From positions 1-54,780 of the forward strand of contig JAFSQI010000045.1 of NCBI GenBank assembly GCA_017446685.1: a stretch of 54,780 nucleotides of DNA, written 5' to 3'. Every line of letters starts with the position of its first letter. The first letter of the stretch is position 1. The DNA comes from Butyrivibrio sp. (GTDB lineage Bacteria > Bacillota > Clostridia > Lachnospirales > Lachnospiraceae). The notes under the pieces are model-generated. The model searched no databases. It was not told the origin of the DNA and saw only the letters and a list, made by a program, of their open reading frames with translations. Position numbers and translations under genes: made by a program. This document shows positions 1 through 8,099 of the stretch, in pieces.

Positions 1-37
1 AAATACAAAAACGCTTTCATCTAAATACAAAAAGTTG

Positions 38-66
38 TTGACAAGAAATAAAATATATGTTAATTT
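38..66 (+). promoter_or_regulatory. Promoter of the rplJ-rplL operon
   Basis: A consensus -35 TTGACA (38-43) is followed after 17 bp by TAATTT (61-66). It lies just upstream of the L10 leader, so transcription would start near 73. Confidence 0.6.
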
Positions 67-97
67 ACTAAAGGTTGTCCAATATATGTATGACAAC

Positions 98-208
98 ATG
101 CCGAAGACAGCAGGTGTTCAATTTATGAACGTAATGATTTATTCGCCTGCCGAGGAAAAGTTTAAACAGACTTTTTACCTCTCGGATTGTCTTCGAGAGG
201 TTTTTTTT
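98..208 (+). ncRNA. L10 leader (ribosomal autoregulatory leader with attenuator)
   Basis: The 5' untranslated region carries the hallmark blocks of the Firmicutes L10 leader: CCGAAGACAGCAGGTG near 101, and GCCTGCCGAGGAAAAG near 145, which pairs with it. Downstream, a hairpin with CCTCTCG (178-184) and CGAGAGG (194-200) is followed by eight T residues. The L10(L12)4 complex binds this leader and favours termination. The weak open frame over this region is not a gene. Confidence 0.9.
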
Positions 209-238
209 CGGCGGTAAATTCTATAAGGAGGTAAAAAG

Positions 239-781
239 ATGGCAAAGGTTGAACTTAAGAAGCCTGTAGTAGAAGAGATTTCTGCTAAGATTAAAAACGC
301 ACAGGCTGTCGTACTTGTAGATCACCGCGGACTTACTGTTGCACAGGATACTGAGCTTCGTAAGAAACTTCGTCAAGAAGGTGTTTCATATAAGATTTAC
401 AAGAATACGATGATGAATTTCGCATTCAAGGGAACAGATTATGAGCAGTTAGGAGATCTTCTTAATGGTCCTAGCGCTATGGCAGTTTCTGAGACAGATC
501 CTGCAGCTCCAGCTCGTGTTCTTTATGAGTTTGCAAAGACTGCTAAGGCTCTCGAAATTAAGGGTGGTGTTATAGAAGGTAAATTCTATGATGCAGCTGC
601 AATGACAGATATTGCTACTATTCCTTCAAGAGATGTACTTCTTTCAAGATTGCTTGGTTCTATGCAGTCACCTATCACAAACTTCGCACGCGTTATCAAG
701 CAGATCGCTGAGAAGGATGGAGAGGCAGCTCCTGCTGAGGCAGAGGCACCTGCAGCTGAAGAAACACCTGCAGCAGAGTAA
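239..781 (+). CDS. rplJ: 50S ribosomal protein L10
   Basis: This 180-residue protein forms the base of the ribosomal L7/L12 stalk, binding 23S rRNA and anchoring L7/L12 dimers through its C-terminal helix. The N-terminal half has the family pattern KNAQAVVLVDHRGLTVAQ and YKIYKNTMM. The C-terminus ends in an Ala/Glu-rich tail (about residues 160-180) that is common in Clostridia. A strong TAAGGAGG site lies 7 bp before the ATG. It is cotranscribed with rplL and controlled by the leader upstream. Confidence 0.97.
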   Translation: MAKVELKKPVVEEISAKIKNAQAVVLVDHRGLTVAQDTELRKKLRQEGVSYKIYKNTMMNFAFKGTDYEQLGDLLNGPSAMAVSETDPAAPARVLYEFAKTAKALEIKGGVIEGKFYDAAAMTDIATIPSRDVLLSRLLGSMQSPITNFARVIKQIAEKDGEAAPAEAEAPAAEETPAAE

Positions 782-871
782 TATCGTGTTTACTAATGTA
801 GTATTACTACATAATCCGCATAACGGATTGTTACAAAAAAATCTAATTATACTTAATGGAGGTATATTATA

Positions 872-1246
872 ATGGCAAAGTTATCTACAGCAGAAATTAT
901 TGATGCTATCAAAGAGCTTACAGTGCTCGAGTTAAATGATCTTGTAAAGGCTTGTGAGGAAGAGTTCGGCGTATCTGCAGCAGCAGGCGTTGTAGTTGCA
1001 GCAGCTCCTGGAGCAGCAGCAGCTGGCGAAGAGAAGACTGAGTTCAACGTAGAGCTTACAGAAGTTGGTCCTAACAAGGTTAAGGTTATCAAGGTTGTTC
1101 GTGAGATCACAGGCCTTGGACTTAAGGAAGCAAAGGATCTCGTAGACGGCGCTCCTAAGATGATCAAGGAGAACGCTTCTAAGGCTGAAGCTGATGATAT
1201 CAAGGCTAAGGTTGAGGCTGAAGGCGCTAAGGTTACTCTTAAGTAA
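872..1246 (+). CDS. rplL: 50S ribosomal protein L7/L12
   Basis: This 124-residue stalk protein has the usual three parts: an N-terminal dimerisation domain ([18 protein letters not shown]), an Ala/Gly-rich hinge at about residues 35-55, and the C-terminal factor-binding domain with [15 protein letters not shown]. The stalk recruits translation GTPases. It sits 90 bp after rplJ with its own TGGAGG site and is followed by a terminator. Confidence 0.97.
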   Translation: MAKLSTAEIIDAIKELTVLELNDLVKACEEEFGVSAAAGVVVAAAPGAAAAGEEKTEFNVELTEVGPNKVKVIKVVREITGLGLKEAKDLVDGAPKMIKENASKAEADDIKAKVEAEGAKVTLK

Positions 1247-1276
1247 TTTTTGTTTCTTTGATATTAGAATTATAAT

Positions 1277-1319
1277 AAAAGAGGGAAAATTCAAATCTTT
1301 GGGTTTTTCCTCTTTTTTT
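1277..1319 (+). terminator. Terminator after rplL
   Basis: AAAGAGGGAAAA pairs with TTTTTCCTCTTT and is followed by a T run. It closes the ribosomal operon before a new promoter begins at 1321. Confidence 0.85.
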
Positions 1320-1320
1320 G

Positions 1321-1349
1321 TTGACATATTCGTACTCTCAAAATAAAAT
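1321..1349 (+). promoter_or_regulatory. Promoter of the lasso-peptide cluster
   Basis: TTGACA (1321-1326), a 17-bp spacer and TAAAAT (1344-1349) form a near-consensus sigma-A promoter 48 bp ahead of the first gene of the cluster. Confidence 0.7.
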
Positions 1350-1396
1350 AGTCTACGTGTTGCGGTAAATAGTTTTTTACAGTGTAGTGGAAGATA

Positions 1397-2635
1397 ATGA
1401 AGACTGTTGAGAGAGATTTTTTAGAACTAACCAAGAAAGCGATAAGATGCGATTATAGTAGAGATGATTCTTTTAAAGAGACAGATTGGAATGAAGTTTT
1501 TAATCTGGCAAATGAAAATTCTATTGTTGCAATTCTTTTTGACGTAGTTAAAAATCAGGAAACGCTTCCTGAAGATTTGAAAAAAATCTGGGATTTATAT
1601 AAATTTAAGACATATGTTTGGCAACGTAGGCATTTTATTGCATTAGTTGACCTGCTAAAAGAGTTAAACGATCAGGAAATTGATTATGCGTCATTTAAAG
1701 GAGTTGTGATATCTCAGGGATATCCTAATCCTTCTTATAGAATTTCTGCAGATTCAGATATTCTCGTAGATGTTTCTGACAGACCTAAGGTATCCAAGCT
1801 TATTGAAAAGAGGGGATATGTTTTAAATCCACTCAAGACCAAAGAAAAAGTTTTTGTATATTATAATAAAGAAATTGATCATGTAATCGAATTACATACC
1901 AGCGTTTTCGAAGACTATGAAGGTGGCAAAATCGATATTTTGAAGGAAGCCGGCATAGAAAGAGCTGATCATAGAATAAATTGTGAAATTGAAGACAATA
2001 TTATCAGAACACTTAATCCTACTGATCATTTGATTTATCAGATATTTCATATTGTCAAACATTTCATTTTGGAAGGTGCCGGAATACGTTTCTTTACAGA
2101 TATAGTACTATTTATAAAAAAGTATGGTGAAGAAATAGACTATGAAATTTTCTGGAAATGGATGGATAAATGTGGTTACACGCAATTTGCTGAGAATTTT
2201 CTAACTGTATGTGTCAACTATTTTGGGATGGATGATAAAGTTTTATATAGACACGAAAACAATACGGACCCTGCAGTTATAGAAGCGCTTCTTATTGATT
2301 TTGTTTATAGAGGCGATGAAGAAAAACTTCGTAGCAAAAAGTGGATGATTGCAGATGAAATGGAGCAATTTCTTGTAGGAAAACCACATCAGGCAGAAAA
2401 AAAATCCCTTGGTGATATTGTTGAATTTCTATTTCCAATGCCGGGAATGTTAGATGATGCATATGGTTATGCCAAGGAAAAACATTTTTTGCTTCCGATT
2501 GCATGGATACACAGAGGATTTAAGAAAATCATATGGCTTATATTTGACAGGGCCAGCGATCAGAAAAAGTGCGCTATCAGACTTGAAAACAGAGTTGACC
2601 TGCTTGGCAGAGTTGGATTAATTGATGAGGATTGA
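1397..2635 (+). CDS. Nucleotidyltransferase-family protein of the lasso cluster
   Basis: A 412-residue protein of the uncharacterised nucleotidyltransferase family (NTP_transf_5-like). The family core is visible at about residues 100-125: KGVVISQGYPNP followed by Arg and the ADSDILV motif, whose Asp119 and Asp121 would be the metal ligands of a polymerase-beta-type fold. Such genes recur in Firmicutes lasso clusters next to a kinase, and a role in modifying the peptide or its phosphate is proposed in the field. The exact reaction cannot be read here. It is the first gene after the cluster promoter. The start follows a TGGAAG site. Its few cysteines and the lack of a signal peptide indicate a cytoplasmic enzyme. 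Confidence 0.8.
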   Translation: MKTVERDFLELTKKAIRCDYSRDDSFKETDWNEVFNLANENSIVAILFDVVKNQETLPEDLKKIWDLYKFKTYVWQRRHFIALVDLLKELNDQEIDYASFKGVVISQGYPNPSYRISADSDILVDVSDRPKVSKLIEKRGYVLNPLKTKEKVFVYYNKEIDHVIELHTSVFEDYEGGKIDILKEAGIERADHRINCEIEDNIIRTLNPTDHLIYQIFHIVKHFILEGAGIRFFTDIVLFIKKYGEEIDYEIFWKWMDKCGYTQFAENFLTVCVNYFGMDDKVLYRHENNTDPAVIEALLIDFVYRGDEEKLRSKKWMIADEMEQFLVGKPHQAEKKSLGDIVEFLFPMPGMLDDAYGYAKEKHFLLPIAWIHRGFKKIIWLIFDRASDQKKCAIRLENRVDLLGRVGLIDED

Positions 2636-2701
2636 TTTGGCTTGTGTTATTTACGAGGAAATATAAATGTTTGAACAGGGTAAAAAGATTATAGAGTTGG
2701 T

Positions 2702-3136
2702 ATGAGTGTTTCGTTATATAGATTTATAAAGCTTAATAAATTTAAGAAAATGACATTGGCTATTTGGTGGCTTACTGCGTTTTACAGAATGCAAATGCTT
2801 ATTGTTCCATCAAAAAAGTTGGAGCATAGATGGGGGCAAAAAGGTGTGGAATCTCCTGAAAAAGATACAATGGAGCATTACAGATATGCCTATGTGGTAT
2901 CAATGGAAGTAAATAGAATCGCAGATAAGACACCGTGGGAGAGCAAGTGTCTTGTAAGAGCCTTAACTGCCAGATTTTTGCTTCATCGTAAGGGAATAGA
3001 AACGACATTGTATCTTGGAGTAGGAAAAGATGAAAAAGGTAAGATGATTGCTCATTCCTGGATTAGATGTGGTGAAATGTACGTTACTGGTGGAAATGGC
3101 AAAAGCTATGCTACAGTTGCCAGGTTTTGTATGTAG
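2702..3136 (+). CDS. Lasso peptide biosynthesis B2 protein (leader peptidase)
   Basis: A 144-residue transglutaminase-fold cysteine protease of the lasso B2 family, which removes the leader from the precursor in an ATP-dependent reaction together with B1 and C. Residues 79-92 (WESKCLVRALTARF) hold the catalytic Cys83, and AHSW holds His118, followed by the usual GxMYVTGG strand. The N-terminal 35 residues are the hydrophobic helix typical of B2. The length is normal for a stand-alone B2, so no B1 is fused to it. Upstream, a 12-codon ORF (2668-2706) ends across this start, which may couple translation. Confidence 0.85.
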   Translation: MSVSLYRFIKLNKFKKMTLAIWWLTAFYRMQMLIVPSKKLEHRWGQKGVESPEKDTMEHYRYAYVVSMEVNRIADKTPWESKCLVRALTARFLLHRKGIETTLYLGVGKDEKGKMIAHSWIRCGEMYVTGGNGKSYATVARFCM

Positions 3137-3146
3137 GAATTTGAGC

Positions 3147-3280
3147 AGTTACTGTTCAGTTCCTGACCAGTAACTAAGCAATTTTGCAATTAAATCGCTT
3201 CGCGATGGGCAAAATTGCCACTTGAATCACTTTCTTACGCAGCCAGCAGCGTAGTGCTGGCTGCTGACTGAATAGTAACT
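3147..3280. repeat. MITE-like palindromic element, 134 bp
   Basis: Terminal inverted repeats AGTTACTGTTCAGT (3147-3160) and ACTGAATAGTAACT (3267-3280) match in 13 of 14 positions. Inside are three separate hairpins: 3147-3175 (arms AGTTACTG/CAGTAACT), 3178-3218 (GCAATTTTGC/GCAAAATTGC with inner ATCGC/GCGAT) and 3239-3264 (GCAGCCAGCA/TGCTGGCTGC). There is no coding potential. It fills the 265-bp gap between the B2 and kinase genes. Confidence 0.65.
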
Positions 3281-3401
3281 TTGAGCATCTATAGTAAGTG
3301 ACAATGCTCCAAAAGGATGTGCACAGATTTGGCTTCAAAAAAATCAGTTGAGTGCAAGATAAAATAGTAGATATGAATATGCGAATAATCGGAGAAAATT
3401 T

Positions 3402-4316
3402 ATGATCTATAAGTATTATTTATATGGAATTAATGTACAGTCTGAAATAGAAATCGAAGAAGCATATGCGAGGGATTTTGATACTGAGGCTGATGTAAAA
3501 GTGGTTTTAGGACAGATGCCTGATGATGTGAAAAAAATGTATGCAGATAAGAGCCTGGATGATTGGTATTTTGCTACTTCTGCACGTGAGCTTGCCTTTC
3601 GAGTTCCCAATGTGGCTGATTATTGGGTGACAAGCGATACTATAACAGTCAATCCTTTCAAAAATGCAAAAAAATCCGATGTTAAATGTTTTATTTTAGG
3701 AAGCTGCTTTGGATATTGCATGTTTCTAAGAAAAAAAGTAGTTATGCATGGCGGTGGTATTTCAAAAAATGGCAAAGGAGTAATAATTACAGGTGAATCC
3801 GGCGCCGGTAAGTCAACAGTTACCGACAGCCTTTTGAATAACGGCTTTTCTTTTATTGCAGATGATGTATGTGCATTGTCTGAAAACGTAGATAAGGTTC
3901 ATATAAATATGGCTTATCCACAACAGAAACTATGTAGAGATGCGGCAATTAATAAAGGATACGATCTTTCTGAGTTAATTTATATTAATGAAGATAGAGA
4001 TAAATTTGCTATCAGGTTAAAAGATGGTTATTTGCCTGACGGAGCAGATTTTGATTATTTATTTGAATTGGTTATTTCTGAAAATGATGACCTTTCTTTT
4101 AGAAGAGTTTCAGGTCATGAGAAACTCATGCTTATTTTGAGGAATATATACAGAGGTGATGATGGTTTTAGAACTTGGGGACTTCCTCCAGAATATATGC
4201 AGAAATGTTTAAAAATTGCTTCTACTATAGAAATTTATCAGATAGCAAGACCTAAGAACCTGAATACTCTACCTGATATCGTCAAATTTATTGAAGATAC
4301 GGTAAAAAATGATTGA
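3402..4316 (+). CDS. HPr kinase-like lasso peptide kinase
   Basis: A 304-residue protein with an HPr-kinase/phosphorylase-like C-terminal domain. The P-loop GESGAGKST is at residues 131-139, and a paired acidic motif IADDVCAL is near 152-159. The N-terminal 100 residues are a poorly conserved module, as in lasso-cluster kinases. Known relatives such as the paeninodin kinase phosphorylate the C-terminal serine of the precursor peptide. Both precursors of this cluster end in Ser, which fits. The start follows GGAGAAAATTT. The gene lies 23 bp before the C-protein start, so the two are probably cotranslated. It is not the catabolite-repression HprK: the sequence is divergent and the context is RiPP. 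Confidence 0.8.
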   Translation: MIYKYYLYGINVQSEIEIEEAYARDFDTEADVKVVLGQMPDDVKKMYADKSLDDWYFATSARELAFRVPNVADYWVTSDTITVNPFKNAKKSDVKCFILGSCFGYCMFLRKKVVMHGGGISKNGKGVIITGESGAGKSTVTDSLLNNGFSFIADDVCALSENVDKVHINMAYPQQKLCRDAAINKGYDLSELIYINEDRDKFAIRLKDGYLPDGADFDYLFELVISENDDLSFRRVSGHEKLMLILRNIYRGDDGFRTWGLPPEYMQKCLKIASTIEIYQIARPKNLNTLPDIVKFIEDTVKND

Positions 4317-4339
4317 ATAATTTGAGAGGCTTTATTTAT

Positions 4340-6292
4340 ATGTCAGCAATTTATGGAGCAATTGATTTAAAAGGTGATAGAGTTGATTCAAAACTGTTTA
4401 CTAATTTTGTGGATGAATATAAAAATTGCGTAATAGACAGAAATGAGCACATATTGGATGATAATGTGCTTATGGGGTGTGGAATACAATATTTTTACAA
4501 AAGGGCTGAAAAAGAGAAACTTCCGTTTAAAGACGAGGGCAGTGATATTTTTATAACTGCAGATTGTGTGCTTGATAATTATATTGAATTAAAAGAAGAA
4601 CTCGGCCTAAACGAAAATGCTGCTGATGGCGATATTATTTTAGCTGGTTACAGAAAATGGGGAAGAGATTGTGTATCTCATTTCAGAGGTCTCTTTGCTT
4701 TTGTGATTTATTCCAAAGAAAAAAATGAGATTTATGCTGCGGTGGATCAGTTTTCTCAGAGATGCCTTTTTTATCATATTAGAAATGGCATTTTTTATTT
4801 TTCTACGCTGTTTTTTCCGCTTCTGCAGGCTTCAGGTCTTAAATTTGAAGAAAATGAGAGGTGGCTGGTAGATACTGTTTCATTAAGGTCGCCGGTTATG
4901 CTTACTGAGCCGAAAGAAACGGCTCTAAAAGATGTTGTAAAAGTTGTTTCGGGAACATATATAGTAGTAAATTTTCTGGACAATGACCAGGTTAATATAT
5001 CAGAGAAAAGATATTATGATCCTAAAAAAACGATTCCTACTGAATGGACAATGACCTTAGAGGAAAGTGAAAAACTGGTCAGAAAAACTATGACTGATGT
5101 TCTTGAGAAAATTCTTAGAGAACAGGATAATGTCGCAGCTCAGTTAAGCTCAGGACTGGATTCATCTACTGTAGCATGTAATGCTGCAATAATATTAAAA
5201 AAACGTGGTGGTAAAGTTTTTAGTTATACTTCTGTTCCAAATAGTGATGCAGGTATGAAGAATACACGTGGGACACTTTATGATGAATCTGATATTGTAA
5301 AGCTTATTTGTTCCCAATATGATAATATCATACCTTCTTTTGTAGAATGTAAAGATAGAGACTTCTTGGAGAAAGTGCCTGATTACATTAATTTTTGGGA
5401 GCTTCCATGCAAATCACAGCAAAATGCAGTTTGGATTGAGGAAATATCTAAACAGGCACATTCATGTGGAAATCGGATTATTTTATCCGGAAGTACAGGC
5501 AATTGTACACTTTCGGCAGGGAATAGCACTGATCTTGCATATTATTATTTTAAACATTTTCATTTTATTAAAGCATATCATATGTTTGATATTTATAAAA
5601 AATATGGAATATCAAGGAAAGAAGTTTTTTCATATTTGTTGCAGGATATAATCAAATATTATAAATGGTATTTTGATTCGGATGATAAAGACTGCTACAA
5701 AAATAATGTTACACGAAGAGATATTGGTGAAAAATACAATTTAACAAAAAGATTTAGAAAGCATTTTATGCACTACTATCCATTTGCTAGTATGGAAAAA
5801 ATGCGTAAAGATATGTATATTCTTAATGCAAATGCCCAAATTGGCGAAATTGAGGTAAAGGACAGCTTGAAAAATGGTATTCTTTCAAGAGATCCAATGA
5901 GGACAGTTGAATTTAATGAAATGTGTTTTAGAATTCCTATTTATTGCTATGCTGAAAGAGACTATGATAGAAGACTTGTAAGAGTTGGAATGAAAGGAAT
6001 TGTTCCTGAAGAAGTTAGATGTAATGTTTTCCAGAGAGGTAGACAGTCTGGAGATAATTTATTTAGAGTTTCAAGATGCTGGAATAAAATCAGATCTAAG
6101 TGGACTGATAGTGTATATTCGAAAGAGGTATTACATTATTTAGATAAGAATAAGATAGACAATCTGGTAAAAGTTTTTGATAAAGGAATTGAAAAAGCAG
6201 ATTACATAGATGTACTTTTGATCGGAGATTTATATGCTTTTTCATTGTTTTTGTCTAAAGTAAGTAAATATTCTAATTCAGATTTGCAATAA
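4340..6292 (+). CDS. Lasso peptide macrolactam synthetase (C protein, asparagine synthetase-like)
   Basis: A 650-residue asparagine-synthetase B homologue that would adenylate the ring Asp/Glu of the precursor and close the isopeptide bond with the new N-terminus. The N-terminal glutaminase-like domain starts MSAIYGAID, lacking the Cys2 nucleophile of true glutamine amidotransferases, as usual for C proteins. The ATP pyrophosphatase motif SSGLDSS is at residues 270-276. I chose the ATG at 4340 rather than an in-frame TTG at 4313 because GAGAGG lies 10 bp upstream and the family begins at this Met. Precursor genes follow directly. Confidence 0.88.
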   Translation: MSAIYGAIDLKGDRVDSKLFTNFVDEYKNCVIDRNEHILDDNVLMGCGIQYFYKRAEKEKLPFKDEGSDIFITADCVLDNYIELKEELGLNENAADGDIILAGYRKWGRDCVSHFRGLFAFVIYSKEKNEIYAAVDQFSQRCLFYHIRNGIFYFSTLFFPLLQASGLKFEENERWLVDTVSLRSPVMLTEPKETALKDVVKVVSGTYIVVNFLDNDQVNISEKRYYDPKKTIPTEWTMTLEESEKLVRKTMTDVLEKILREQDNVAAQLSSGLDSSTVACNAAIILKKRGGKVFSYTSVPNSDAGMKNTRGTLYDESDIVKLICSQYDNIIPSFVECKDRDFLEKVPDYINFWELPCKSQQNAVWIEEISKQAHSCGNRIILSGSTGNCTLSAGNSTDLAYYYFKHFHFIKAYHMFDIYKKYGISRKEVFSYLLQDIIKYYKWYFDSDDKDCYKNNVTRRDIGEKYNLTKRFRKHFMHYYPFASMEKMRKDMYILNANAQIGEIEVKDSLKNGILSRDPMRTVEFNEMCFRIPIYCYAERDYDRRLVRVGMKGIVPEEVRCNVFQRGRQSGDNLFRVSRCWNKIRSKWTDSVYSKEVLHYLDKNKIDNLVKVFDKGIEKADYIDVLLIGDLYAFSLFLSKVSKYSNSDLQ

Positions 6293-6314
6293 TGTTACAA
6301 TTTTGATAGAAATA

Positions 6315-6343
6315 TTGTAATGGATTATCTGACAGATTATAAT
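6315..6343 (+). promoter_or_regulatory. Promoter of the precursor-peptide genes
   Basis: TTGTAA (6315-6320), a 17-bp spacer and perfect TATAAT (6338-6343). Transcription would start about 30 bp before the first precursor ATG, allowing the peptides to be made in excess over the enzymes. Confidence 0.7.
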
Positions 6344-6378
6344 AAGGCTATCTTTTTTGGGAAAGGAAGTGGAGAGGT

Positions 6379-6519
6379 ATGAAGAATTGGAATACACCAG
6401 AAATTGAAGAAGTAGTTTTCTCTGAAACAGCTCATGGTGGAGATTCATGGACAATCATTGATAATACATGGACTGATAAAGATGGTCAGATTGTGGATGA
6501 ATTTGGTACTCAGAGTTGA
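6379..6519 (+). CDS. Lasso peptide precursor A1 (46 residues)
   Basis: A short gene in an otherwise empty gap, preceded by GGAGAGG. The leader begins MKNWNTPEIEEVVF, with the Trp4-x-x-Pro7 pattern of Firmicutes precursors, and reaches the conserved E-T-A-H-G-G at residues 16-21. If the core starts at Gly20, Asp28 would close a 9-residue ring; if at Gly21, an 8-residue ring. The tail is long and ends EFGTQS with a C-terminal Ser, the residue phosphorylated by lasso kinases. It is paralogous to the next gene: Trp4, Glu8-Ile9-Glu10, Phe14, Glu16-Thr17, His19-Gly-Gly and Asp28 are shared. Confidence 0.82.
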   Translation: MKNWNTPEIEEVVFSETAHGGDSWTIIDNTWTDKDGQIVDEFGTQS

Positions 6520-6541
6520 TTAGTGGATAGGAGAAAGCAAT

Positions 6542-6691
6542 ATGAAAAAATGGGTTGATGCTGAAATAGAGGCAATTAGTTTTGAAGAAACAATGCATGG
6601 TGGAACTAGTGAATTAGAGCATGACAGTTATTGGACAGATGATGGACGTCACCTTGGTTCAAGAGGATCACAGGCGCCTATTCCTTCATAA
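6542..6691 (+). CDS. Lasso peptide precursor A2 (49 residues)
   Basis: The second precursor starts 22 bp after the first, with TAGGAGA upstream. The leader MKKWVDAEIEAISF and the junction E-T-M-H-G-G (residues 16-21) match precursor A1, but Pro7 is replaced. Candidate ring acceptors are Asp28 (position 9 from Gly20 or 8 from Gly21, the only acceptor shared with A1) and Glu26 (position 7 from Gly20). The tail ends APIPS, again with a terminal Ser. The core sequence otherwise differs fully from A1, so the cluster should make two distinct products. Confidence 0.82.
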   Translation: MKKWVDAEIEAISFEETMHGGTSELEHDSYWTDDGRHLGSRGSQAPIPS

Positions 6692-6721
6692 CTAATTACT
6701 AATAAGCTATTGTTATGATTT

Positions 6722-6755
6722 GAAAGAACAGTCATTTGGGCTGTTCTTTTTATTT
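6722..6755 (+). terminator. Terminator after the precursor genes
   Basis: AAAGAACAG (6723-6731) pairs with CTGTTCTTT (6741-6749), followed by a T-rich stretch. It closes the lasso cluster. Confidence 0.85.
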
Positions 6756-6839
6756 TGTGGGTTTGCCAAAAAAATAAGTTGGTTGTATAGTATTGAAGGT
6801 AATGTATTCTTATAAATTTTTTTTAAGAGGGAGAATGAA

Positions 6840-8072
6840 ATGAAAATAGCAGTAGCTGGAACCGGATATGTTGGTTTGTCGATTGCGACATTATTATCTC
6901 AAAACCATGAGGTCCATGCAGTAGATGTAATACCAGAGAAAGTTGAAAAAATAAATAAGAGAATATCACCTATTCAGGATGAATATATAGAAAAGTATCT
7001 TTCTGAAAAGAAACTTAATCTTGTCGCAACTCTTGATGCGAAGGAAGCTTATACTGATGCAGAATTTGTAGTTATTGCTGCTCCAACCAATTATGATGCA
7101 AAGACACAATACTTTGATACATCTGCAGTGGAAAATGTAATAGAGCTTGTGCTCAAATACAATCCTGATGCAATTATGGTAATCAAGTCTACAATTCCTG
7201 TTGGTTATACACGTTCAGTAAGGAAAAAATTTGGAACCAAAAATATTATTTTCAGTCCTGAGTTTTTGAGAGAGAGTAAAGCTCTTTATGATAATCTATA
7301 TCCATCAAGAATCATTGTTGGAACTGATTTGGATGATGAGAGATTAGTTAATGCTGCACATACTTTTGCAGGACTTTTGCAGGAGGGGGCTATAAAAGAA
7401 AATATTGATACTTTGTTTATGGGATTTACAGAGGCTGAGGCAGTTAAGCTTTTTGCCAATACTTATCTTGCTCTTAGAGTATCATATTTTAACGAATTGG
7501 ATACTTATGCTGAGATGAAGGGGCTGGATGCACGGCAAATCATCAATGGTGTATGTCTTGATCCCAGAATAGGATCTCATTACAATAATCCTTCATTTGG
7601 ATATGGTGGATATTGTCTGCCAAAAGATACCAAACAGCTTCTTGCCAATTATAAGGATGTACCTCAGAATATGATGTCTGCGATTGTGGAAAGTAACAGA
7701 ACACGAAAGGACTTTATTGCTGACAGAGTACTTGAAAAGGCTGATTATTATCATGAAAATGGTGAATATTCCAGCGGCAAGGAAAAAGAGGTAATTGTAG
7801 GCGTTTACAGACTTACAATGAAATCTAATTCCGATAACTTCCGCCAGAGTTCTATTCAGGGTGTAATGAAACGAATCAAGGCAAAGGGTGCAACAGTAAT
7901 TATCTATGAGCCAACTCTTAAGGATGGAGAGACATTCTTTGGCAGTAAAGTAGTAAATAATCTTGAGGAATTCAAGAAAAAGAGCCATAGTATTATTGCA
8001 AACAGATATGATTCTTGCCTTGATGATGTGGCAGATAAGGTTTATACAAGAGATATATTTAAGAGAGATTAA
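6840..8072 (+). CDS. ugd: UDP-glucose 6-dehydrogenase
   Basis: A 410-residue NAD-dependent enzyme that oxidises UDP-glucose to UDP-glucuronate for capsule or exopolysaccharide. The Rossmann motif GTGYVG is at residues 7-12. The catalytic loop [13 protein letters not shown] carries Cys259, and [14 protein letters not shown] and [20 protein letters not shown] are close to the short E. coli-type Ugd. The protein is about 20 residues longer through an insert near 300 ([13 protein letters not shown]). It is followed 27 bp later by a glycosyltransferase, which suggests a surface-glycan role. Confidence 0.93.
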   Translation: MKIAVAGTGYVGLSIATLLSQNHEVHAVDVIPEKVEKINKRISPIQDEYIEKYLSEKKLNLVATLDAKEAYTDAEFVVIAAPTNYDAKTQYFDTSAVENVIELVLKYNPDAIMVIKSTIPVGYTRSVRKKFGTKNIIFSPEFLRESKALYDNLYPSRIIVGTDLDDERLVNAAHTFAGLLQEGAIKENIDTLFMGFTEAEAVKLFANTYLALRVSYFNELDTYAEMKGLDARQIINGVCLDPRIGSHYNNPSFGYGGYCLPKDTKQLLANYKDVPQNMMSAIVESNRTRKDFIADRVLEKADYYHENGEYSSGKEKEVIVGVYRLTMKSNSDNFRQSSIQGVMKRIKAKGATVIIYEPTLKDGETFFGSKVVNNLEEFKKKSHSIIANRYDSCLDDVADKVYTRDIFKRD

Positions 8073-8099
8073 GATATATAGATTTGGAGACAGTTGGTA

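Noticed and set aside
35-217. Open frame of 60 codons at the window start
   Set aside because: It lies across the L10 leader, has no ribosome site and no recognisable protein; the leader RNA explains the sequence.
1397-6755. Reading the kinase and synthetase as HprK and AsnB housekeeping genes
   Set aside because: The C protein lacks Cys2, the kinase is divergent, and the B2 gene and precursors show a lasso context.
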